Shown here: positions 49,852 to 57,900 of the stretch, piece by piece
How the letters are laid out: each line of letters opens with the position of its first letter
How positions within the stretch are numbered: the stretch's first letter is position 1
Assembly (NCBI GenBank): GCA_964586075.1
Contig: CAZPGZ010000019.1
Location: 1-60,768 of the forward strand
Length of the DNA stretch: 60,768 nucleotides
Reading direction: 5' to 3'
Source of the DNA: JBAZLV01 sp964586075
Lineage (GTDB): Bacteria; Nitrospirota; UBA9217
Notes under the pieces: model-generated
Told to the model about the DNA's origin: nothing
What the model saw: the letters and a program-made list of their open reading frames with translations, nothing else
The model's database searches: none
Position numbers and translations under genes: made by a program

Positions 49852-51261
49852 CTAAACGTAAACGTCTCGTTTGCCTTCTTTTACTTTATCAATAAGCTGT
49901 TTGGTAAGTTTTTTGTGGACGTCGTCCATGCCTGAAAGCAGCGAATCGATAAGCTTTTCACCAGCAGCAACCGTCTGAGGCGATGCATAATCGAGAAGAT
50001 ATTCCAGGAAAGTAGAAATAGCATTTGGATCGCAATGATGCTTGATCTCTCCTGGTTTGGCAAGATCCATGAAATCCTGGCCCGTACGCCCCATCCGGTA
50101 ACAGGCGGTGCAGAAGCTGGGAATAAAACCCATCTCGGAAAGATCGCGTACCACTTCATCCAGGCTCCGATGGTCGCCGAGAGAAAACTGCGCGTTTGAG
50201 TGGTCTTCCGACTCATACCCGCCCGGGTCCGTGCGGCTGCCTGCAGAGATTTGACTGATGCCCAGCTGCAAACATTCCTGGCGAATTTCCGCCCGTTCGC
50301 GGGTTGAAAGAATCATCCCGGTGTAGGGTACGGCAAGCCTGATGATTGCTATGATTTTTTTAAAATCCGCATCACTGACCGAGTGCGGTGGCCGCATGGA
50401 CAGATCGCTGCCGGCGGCTGGTTCAATGCGGGGCACGCTGATGGTATGAGGACCGCACCCAAAGCGGTCTTCCAGATGTTTCGCATGCTGCATGAGGGCC
50501 AGCACCTCAAAACGCCAGTCAGTCAGTCCAAAAAGCACCCCCAGTCCCACATCATCAATTCCGGCCATCATGGCCCGGTCCATACAACCCAAGCGCCATT
50601 CGAAACTTTTCTTTTTGCCTCCTCGGTGCACGTTCTCATAGGTCGGCTTGTGATAGGTTTCCTGGAAGGTAATATATGTACCGATCTCAGCGGCTTTCAG
50701 GCGCCTGAAATCTTCAACGGAAAGAGGCGCAATTTCGACATTGATCCGCCTGATTTCGCCTGGCCCCTCTTTGGTGTTGTAAACAGTTTTGATTGCATTC
50801 AGAACATAATCAAAGCCCTCCTCGGGGTACGCTTCCCCGAGCAGCATGACAATGCGTTTCTGGCCGGTGCGGATCATGGCACGGGTTTCAGCTGCGATCT
50901 CATCGTAGGACAGAGTCCGGCGTACAAGGCTCTTATTGGACGCCCGGAAGGCGCAGTAGAGGCACTCGTTTCGGCAAAGATTCGAAATATACAATGGCGC
51001 AAAAAGAACGATCCGTTTGCCGTAAATCTCTTCCTTGACCCGTTTAGCAGTATCGAAGAGCTGCTCAAGAAGCTCTGGTGATTCAATCTGCATCAGCACT
51101 GCCACTTCATCCGGTGTAAGCCCGTTGAGAGTAAGAGCCCGGTCAAGGAGCTCTTTAACCCGGACCGGATCTGGTGCAGCGGTTCGCAACTGCGCTTCAA
51201 TACCGGCGGCATCAAGCCAGGCGGTATCGCTTTCTTTTTTATGTTCGGTCGAAATAGTCAT
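49852..51261 (-). CDS. hydG: [FeFe]-hydrogenase maturase HydG
   Basis: The protein has 469 residues from ATG 51261 (GAGAGG upstream); a longer frame runs to 51363 but lacks family sequence. This radical SAM tyrosine lyase makes CO and cyanide. Cys96, Cys100 and Cys103 (CRNECLYCAF) hold the SAM cluster, and FCTACYRMGRTGQDF with a later Cys in HHCDP hold the C-terminal cluster. A TATAAT box at 51393-51398 may be its promoter. First gene of hydG-aspA-hydF-hydE. Confidence 0.96.
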   Translation of the reverse strand: MTISTEHKKESDTAWLDAAGIEAQLRTAAPDPVRVKELLDRALTLNGLTPDEVAVLMQIESPELLEQLFDTAKRVKEEIYGKRIVLFAPLYISNLCRNECLYCAFRASNKSLVRRTLSYDEIAAETRAMIRTGQKRIVMLLGEAYPEEGFDYVLNAIKTVYNTKEGPGEIRRINVEIAPLSVEDFRRLKAAEIGTYITFQETYHKPTYENVHRGGKKKSFEWRLGCMDRAMMAGIDDVGLGVLFGLTDWRFEVLALMQHAKHLEDRFGCGPHTISVPRIEPAAGSDLSMRPPHSVSDADFKKIIAIIRLAVPYTGMILSTRERAEIRQECLQLGISQISAGSRTDPGGYESEDHSNAQFSLGDHRSLDEVVRDLSEMGFIPSFCTACYRMGRTGQDFMDLAKPGEIKHHCDPNAISTFLEYLLDYASPQTVAAGEKLIDSLLSGMDDVHKKLTKQLIDKVKEGKRDVYV

Positions 51262-51436
51262 ACTTTCATTATACCTCTCAATCTGATCCCTCATAAAAAT
51301 TATACTGTTTATCCAGCTGTGGAAGTCCCTGCGAAAACCGCCCGGCGAGTTACGGAAAACCATCAGAAAGGCTTGTAAAAATGGCTGGCTAAATTATAAC
51401 GCAGCAGTACGGTTGATTAAACAGAAAAGATGTTCA

Positions 51437-51901
51437 TCACTGAACATGGGCTATTTTATCAAGTACTTTTTGCAAGCCTTCTGCCGAAAAAATCAGCGCT
51501 CTCCATTGCTCTCCGCCAAATGCCTCCGTCTGCCGATCTATCCACTGCAAAAATTTTGATGGCTCTCCAAATACTTCAATGCCCTTCAGCATGGCGATTT
51601 TTATCCGTATTTTGTATATCGGTTTTGCTTCATCGGGTACTACTTTCTCAATCGTGGCCAGCTCCATATTCATCTTTTTGCTGAAATCATCGCATTGGCT
51701 GTATTCCGGGGTTTCCACGAGCGTCGCGATATGGTGTCCGAGATTAGCATCATTATGCAGGCGAACGATATTCGCAATATCCTGCATAATCTCAAGTTTT
51801 CTGCTGATAATATCCTTCATTCTTTTTTTCCCTATAAAAAACGGCTGAATATTCTGAATCTCCAAGTCTTTATTATACTGCTGCATTTCAATTTTAAGCA
51901 A
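51437..51901 (-). CDS. Protein with ParS/MbcA/Xre-type toxin-binding C-terminal domain
   Basis: The frame has 154 residues; the true start may be ATG 51820 (MKDIISRKLEIMQDI, about 127 residues) behind a weak AGGGA. The last 50 residues (GIEVFGEPSKFLQWIDRQTE, then AFGGEQWRALIFSAEGLQKV) resemble the domain by which ParS, MbcA and Xre antitoxins bind RES toxins (LFGDxxKAxxWLxxxxxxLGGxxPLxLL). There is no helix-turn-helix that I can see and no RES toxin beside it. It may be an orphan antitoxin, or a protein that uses the domain for another task. Confidence 0.5.
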   Translation of the reverse strand: MLKIEMQQYNKDLEIQNIQPFFIGKKRMKDIISRKLEIMQDIANIVRLHNDANLGHHIATLVETPEYSQCDDFSKKMNMELATIEKVVPDEAKPIYKIRIKIAMLKGIEVFGEPSKFLQWIDRQTEAFGGEQWRALIFSAEGLQKVLDKIAHVQ

Positions 51902-51946
51902 GAGTTTTATTAATACTAAGTATACATGATAACCGGGGAAGGTGGG

Positions 51947-51964
51947 GTATGATCTGCATCATAC
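51947..51964 (-). terminator. Small hairpin between pbpC and the ParS-like gene
   Basis: GTATGAT-CTGC-ATCATAC is a perfect 7-bp stem with a 4-base loop, 20 bases after the pbpC stop. No long T-run follows, so it is only a candidate terminator. Confidence 0.3.
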
Positions 51965-51983
51965 AAGCAGGTGTGAATGAACA

Positions 51984-54074
51984 TCATCTTACTTCAAACG
52001 ATATTTGATCAGCTATAGCTCCTGTTGGGGCAATAAGATACAATTGATGCTTCCCTAGCGATGGTTTCCAGGATCCGTCTACAGCCGAACCGAGTGTTAT
52101 TTCGTCGATTTTGAGTCGGAACAACGGATCTGACGTCGATATTTTAAAAAAAACTCTCTGAAGATCGGACGGGATATCGGGGTCTATCGCAATTATCATA
52201 TGCGGCGCGGGATACGTAATCTTCGGGTTGGCGTCTGTCGTGGTCGGATGGAGAGCATCCGTTTCGGTGCCTGCAATAAAATACTCGCGTTTTGTAGTAA
52301 TGAGGCCTTCGCTCTCGATCCTCACGGTCTTAACTATTATTTTTTGAGGCAATGCAGGCTCGCGGCTCGTGGCGGCATGATGAAGATAATTCATGATCTC
52401 CAGCCAGGCAGGTGCCGCGCCGCTCACGCCCGACACGTTCCACATGGAAGCTCCGGAAAAATTTCCAACCCACACGCCGACTGTATACTGTTCAGAATAC
52501 CCTATACACCAGTTGTCGCGCATGTCTTTGCTTGTTCCGGTTTTTACCGCTGTCCAGAAACGCGTTCCAAGCGGACTTTCGAGACTGAATGTCGCGCTCC
52601 GCGCCTCGCGATCCGAAAGAATACTGGAAATAATGAAGGCGGCTTCCGGAGAAAGTACGCGTTTGCGGACACCCGTTTTTTCTTCATGCGAGTTGCGCAG
52701 CTTGCTCCACATACCGTTGTTAGCAAGTGCACGATAGGCATTCACCAATTCCCAGAGCGTAACATCGGCGGTGCCGAGTGCAAGAGAGGGCCCGTAGTCC
52801 AGCGGGTCTTTCAGATTGCTGAAACCGAATTCATGCAACTTCGCTGCCAACGCGTTGACGCTGACGAGGCCCGCTGTCCGGACTGCCGGTATATTAAGCG
52901 ATGATGCAAGCGCTGTCCTGGCGGAGACGAGGCCTTTGAAGTTTTTATCATAGTTTTCAGGACGATACACGCCGCGTTCGGTGGGAATATCAAGCGGCGT
53001 ATCCTCGATCAATGATGCGGCAGTAATGATTTTCTTCTCGATCGCGAGACCGTAAAGAAATGGCTTGAGCGTTGATCCCGCCTGTCTGTGTGCCTGAATG
53101 CCGTCCACGTATCCTGCCGACGAATTTTTTCCGACATTAGCAACATAGGCAAGAACATCCCCGCTCCTGTTGTCAACAACGAGCGCGGCCCCGTCCTGCA
53201 CATTTTGATTCGCAAGATGCATGATTGCCTGCCGGAGTACTTCACCCGTAAAACGCTGCAGTCGGATGTCAAGCGTCGATGTTGCCTTTGTATTCCTTTC
53301 GTGCAGCAACATCCGCGCCATGTGCGGCGCGAGATCGATTTTTTTCCGGACAGCATAGGGTCTGGACAATACGGCAACTGCTCGCTGCTGGATTTTTTCT
53401 TGCGGGGTAGTGCTCCCAAGCAATGCAGCAAGCAATGCGGCTCGCTCCCCCACTTTTTCGGGAGCAGCATTGGGAGCCCTGATCAGAACCGAGAGGATTG
53501 CTGATTCAACTTCATCCAGACCGGCAGGATTTTTGTCAAAAAGTCCTCGCGATGCAGCTGCAATCCCCTGTAGTTCTCCCCGGAAACTTACGAGATTGAG
53601 ATACGCTTCCAGGATCTGGTCCTTTGTCCAGGTTTTTTCGATTTCCTGCGCTGTCTTAATCTGTTCCCACTTTTGGCCGACGGTTCGTTGTGCCGTTTTC
53701 TTTTTCAGCCTAGTATCGAGAAAAGAAGCAAGCTGCATGGTAATCGTGCTTGCGCCGCGCCTGCCGCTGCCGAACATACTGCCGACGGCGGAGGAGGCAA
53801 GGGCCCGCCAGTCCGCGCCGTGGTGATCATAAAAGCGCTTGTCCTCAGAGCGAATAACCGCCTTCACGAGGGCAGGGGAAATATCCGGAAGAGTCACCCA
53901 CTCGAGTTTTCGGGCGTGTAAATCAATACGCAGCTCGTGAATCACCTCCCCCTGTCGATCGAGAAGAACAGCGTCAGAAGATTGGTACGAGGCCTTGATG
54001 GAGGGAAAAGAAGGTGCAGCAAAAGCATTGCTCTGTGCGAGGCATATTGCAATTATAAGGAAGAACTGTTTCAT
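51984..54074 (-). CDS. pbpC: Penicillin-binding protein 1C
   Basis: The protein has 696 residues from ATG 54074, which begins a signal peptide MKQFFLIIAICLAQSNAFAA. It is a bifunctional peptidoglycan synthase. The glycosyltransferase domain has EDKRFYDHHGADW and RRGASTITMQLA; the transpeptidase has the SxxK nucleophile in RQAGSTLKPFLYG, an SLN at residue about 415 (ASSLNIPAVRT) and VKTGTSKDMRDN. A beta-rich C-terminal domain follows. Pairing with alpha-2-macroglobulin is common in proteobacteria and links cell-wall repair with protease trapping. It starts 4 bases after the upstream stop. Confidence 0.93.
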   Translation of the reverse strand: MKQFFLIIAICLAQSNAFAAPSFPSIKASYQSSDAVLLDRQGEVIHELRIDLHARKLEWVTLPDISPALVKAVIRSEDKRFYDHHGADWRALASSAVGSMFGSGRRGASTITMQLASFLDTRLKKKTAQRTVGQKWEQIKTAQEIEKTWTKDQILEAYLNLVSFRGELQGIAAASRGLFDKNPAGLDEVESAILSVLIRAPNAAPEKVGERAALLAALLGSTTPQEKIQQRAVAVLSRPYAVRKKIDLAPHMARMLLHERNTKATSTLDIRLQRFTGEVLRQAIMHLANQNVQDGAALVVDNRSGDVLAYVANVGKNSSAGYVDGIQAHRQAGSTLKPFLYGLAIEKKIITAASLIEDTPLDIPTERGVYRPENYDKNFKGLVSARTALASSLNIPAVRTAGLVSVNALAAKLHEFGFSNLKDPLDYGPSLALGTADVTLWELVNAYRALANNGMWSKLRNSHEEKTGVRKRVLSPEAAFIISSILSDREARSATFSLESPLGTRFWTAVKTGTSKDMRDNWCIGYSEQYTVGVWVGNFSGASMWNVSGVSGAAPAWLEIMNYLHHAATSREPALPQKIIVKTVRIESEGLITTKREYFIAGTETDALHPTTTDANPKITYPAPHMIIAIDPDIPSDLQRVFFKISTSDPLFRLKIDEITLGSAVDGSWKPSLGKHQLYLIAPTGAIADQISFEVR

Positions 54075-54078
54075 AGGT

Positions 54079-54894
54079 TTATTTTCCAAAGATCTGAGAA
54101 ATTCTCTGAAAATCCGGATAGTTGATATGAATGATAATCGCTCCAAGGAAAACAAACACCAGAATGATTACGAAGGGTTTCCAAGTGGTCCAAAAGACAC
54201 TGCCTTTCCAGTCGGGATTGCTGATTTTTTTTGTACTTTTTATAAGACCTGCCGTAAGTACAAAATTAAAAGCCGCTTCACTCAGGATAAATGGGGCGTT
54301 GTAAACTATATACAGTCCTGCACCAAAAACAACTGCCAGTAACAGCCCCAGAAGAGCAAGGATAACCCCCGCTTCTTCTGTATCAAAAATTCCCGATATC
54401 GCCTTTCCTGATACGTCGCCACCTGCTTTTTCAGCTCCCTGCACGCTGTCGATTGTAGCCTCTTGTGCAGCAATATCATTATTGCAGGCTACTCCGCTCT
54501 CAAACGAACCGGACGAACCTCCTCCTCCGGACAGTCCTCCTTTTCCTCCGTAAAAAGTTCCTCGGCTTTGGATGTTCTCTACAGCTCCAGAAGAATCCGG
54601 AATAACATTGCAAACATGCGGTACCGCATCGTTGACAGTGTGACCGTTCAGCTTTCCTGTTGGTAACACATACATCAGCCACAATCTCATAAATCCAAAA
54701 AATGCACCATAGGAAATAATGACGGCCAGAGGATACCTGATAGCAATATTATTTATGTTCAAGACAAGCAGAATTTTAGACGCAATCAGGCCGATAAGCG
54801 CAGTCCCCGCGAGAATCAGCAACATGTGAATGTGGAGAAAAAATTGTTTTCCCAACATACTGCTGAAATACTTTTTTCCTGCAGAAATATCCAT
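54079..54894 (-). CDS. Integral membrane protein of unknown function
   Basis: The protein has 271 residues. Hydrophobic segments lie near residues 21-45, 52-75, 175-200 and 240-262, so four helices are likely. Between the second and third is a long polar loop rich in Gly and Ser (YGGKGGLSGGGGSSGSFESG), probably outside the membrane. I do not recognise the family. It sits between the alpha-2-macroglobulin gene and pbpC, close to both, so it may belong to the same envelope function. Confidence 0.6.
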   Translation of the reverse strand: MDISAGKKYFSSMLGKQFFLHIHMLLILAGTALIGLIASKILLVLNINNIAIRYPLAVIISYGAFFGFMRLWLMYVLPTGKLNGHTVNDAVPHVCNVIPDSSGAVENIQSRGTFYGGKGGLSGGGGSSGSFESGVACNNDIAAQEATIDSVQGAEKAGGDVSGKAISGIFDTEEAGVILALLGLLLAVVFGAGLYIVYNAPFILSEAAFNFVLTAGLIKSTKKISNPDWKGSVFWTTWKPFVIILVFVFLGAIIIHINYPDFQRISQIFGK

Positions 54895-54951
54895 TCTTTA
54901 ATGATGCAACTGGGAACAGGCCAAAATTGCAAAATCATGTTTTGTACGAGG

Positions 54952-57900
54952 TCACTGCCCTATTTCCATCTTCTTGTTCGGTATTTCCCCAAACATTTCC
55001 GGAGAATACAACGCCTCAACGCGAGTTTCAGGAAGTTCAAATGTGCCGCTTGTGTTCAGGCGTACCGTGTACTCAAGCGACCACTTGCCTTTTGACACAT
55101 ATTCATAATATGCGCGATAGGCCGTAAAAGTCCGCTCGGTAAACACGGGCCATGCCATGCCGGTTTTTGTTTCATCCTTTGTCAATATCTTCGAATCTCC
55201 ACCCAGGCCGCTTCCGAGAATAGCTGCACCTGCTGGTATCGGATCGTTCACAGCAACCCATGTCGTGTCTGTCTGGGATTCGATATCAAGCCTCACGCGC
55301 AGAACATCTCCGCGCGACCACCTGCCTTTGTGCTTCTGCTCGATGGGCAGTAAGCTCTTTCTTATCGTGTAGCCGCTTGAGAACGGTTCTTTTGTCGGTA
55401 TCGCGGCAATGCTCTGGATTGTTGCCCATGGCTTCCCCGTTCCCTGGTGCGCGATGGCAAGCTCGGTCTTTTTTTGCGGCCAGCCGAAGATTACGCCTGA
55501 GCCTTCGGCGGCAGTCTTCCAGTTGACGCTTTTTGTGTTGGCGTCAAGTGTGCCTGACGAAATCCCCGTGACCGGTGCGGACTCAAATTTTTTCGAGAAT
55601 TTTTCCATGGCAAGAACACCCCACGCATTTGCTGTGGTCGTGTTCCATGCACCGTGATGCTGCCTCCCCATTGCGCCACGAACCAGCCTCGGCATATCCT
55701 CGTTCCACTGGTCATGATCGAGAAAAGTCAAAACGGTCTTGACTGCATTCACGTCTCCGGAAATCATGAGCCACCACAAGTAGTCCGATTTTTCAGTTGA
55801 GAATCCCATTGTGGTGCCCTGGAAGTTCAGGCGTGAACGAATGATCTGCTCTGCTTCCTTCATCCTTGCGTCGCGTTCCGGCATGTTCTGTCCGCGCATC
55901 AAAACGTTCATCCAGTCAAGAACGGCGGACGTTGGCCAGAGGTTCGGTTCGAGAGTAATGGAGCCCAGGAGCCTCGGCTCTGCTTTGTTATAGCGGGAAA
56001 GTGCTTCGAGTGCAGCCAGCTTCCTGATCGAAACGTCCGCAGTCGGAATCGAGGACCAACGCACGACTTTGCCTTCAATGAATCCGCGCAAACCCGTGAG
56101 CAATCTGTTTTTTAAGTCAGCCGGAATCTCCCAGCCTGCTTCGTTCGATACGGAAAGTACGTACGCGGTGAGTGTGTCGCTGCCGACTGAACAGGTGGGG
56201 AAGTATTTCACCAGGCCGTCCGGATCGAGATACGCGGGGAGGTCTGCGGTCACGCTTTTCCAAAGCGATACGTCGCGCAGGGCAATGGCGCGTGAAACTT
56301 TCTGCTCCATACAGGTATAGGGGTAGTTTTTCATATACCATGTCACCCCGCCCATTCCGTTCGCAAGCTTTTTCCGGAATGAGACATAGATACCGCCTTT
56401 GGCCGGGAATGCATCTTTCGGTTTTTCTATTGCAAGCGACTGGGGTTTTTCAATCTGTGTGATTGTTGCCTGCAAAACCTTCGGCTGAATCGTTTCTGCG
56501 ATTTTTTGCGTAATCCTGAGTTTGTCGATTGCCGGGCCGTTTTTCTCTTTTGCAGCAACGCTCCAGACAACTGACTCGATATTCATCGGCACGGCCGCGT
56601 CCCAGAAAATCTCCCGCGCCTCTCCTGCTGCAAGCCTTTCGGTTTTCAGGTCCGGTTTGACTGAGGCATTTTTTACCGAGGCGGAAATCTCAACATCCAT
56701 GCTCCGTTCCGAAGCGTTCCGTATCGTAAATCCTGCCCGGTATCGGTCTCCCTCCCGAAGTACCGGCGGCAAGCCCGAGAGAAGCATAAGATCCTGAGTT
56801 GTTCGAATAGATGTCTCCCCGCTTCCGAACAACCCTGCCTCGGCGTTCGCAACAGCAACAATGCGGAAACTCGTGAGCGAGTCATTGAGAGGAATTTCAA
56901 CTGATGCTTCGCCGTTGTCGTTCAGCTTTACGCGGCTCTTCCAGAGAAGCAGCGTATCGAACATTTCACGGGTGGTTGTTTTCCCCCCTCCTCCGCCCGC
57001 CGGATAGGCTTTCAGGCCGTAATGTCTTTTGCCGACAACCTGCATCTGTGCTGTAGCGGTGTGCACTTCGTACCCGCGGCGGCCCATCATGCCATCCAGG
57101 AGCTTCCAGCTTTTGTTCGGCATCAGCTCCAGGAGCCCTTCATCCACTGCGGCGACGGCCAGCTCGGTGTTCTTCGGAGGCCACGGATTGTTCTTGTCGC
57201 GGGTGCGCACTTTGATCCTGACCTTTGCTTTGTCGCGAGTATGGCAGACTTGTTTTTCCGGCGTCAGAAAGACTCTCAGCTCATGCGACCGCCAGCCAAC
57301 GTTGACCTCCGCTATCCCGAGCTTATACGCGGGCCTGCCGAGGTCCACCAATGCAGTCGGCTTTGGCTCACCAAGCCGGCCGCGGACGCACAACACTGAT
57401 ACGAACACATTTGGCGCGTAGTTTCCCTTCATCGGCACGTCAATGACCGGCATCTTTCCCGAGAGCTTTTTGATGGTGGCTTCCATCACGCCCTCGCGCT
57501 CCACTGTTACGAGAGCGGTTGCTTCGCGGAACGGCATTCTGACCTGAAACCGCGCTGTTTCACCCGGCTCGTACTGCTTCTGCTCGGGCAACAAATCGAT
57601 CCGGTCATTGTCCGTAACGTCGAACCACCACTCGCTTTTGTCCGCAATCCAGATGTCGCGATTGGCTATTGATTCATTGCCGTTGCTGTCTATTGTGCGC
57701 GACTGGATAATAACGTTCCCGGACACCGGAGAGCTGGAGTCGCAGATGAGCAGTCCTTTCGCATCCGTCCTGCCTTCACATATCTGCTTGATTTTTTTTA
57801 TTTCTGTGGAATGTTCATACGCGTAAAAACCCCCGATCAGCCGTTTGCGGTGAGAATAGGTCTCCCGTTTAAACAGATCTGCAGTCACGCTCTGGTTCGC

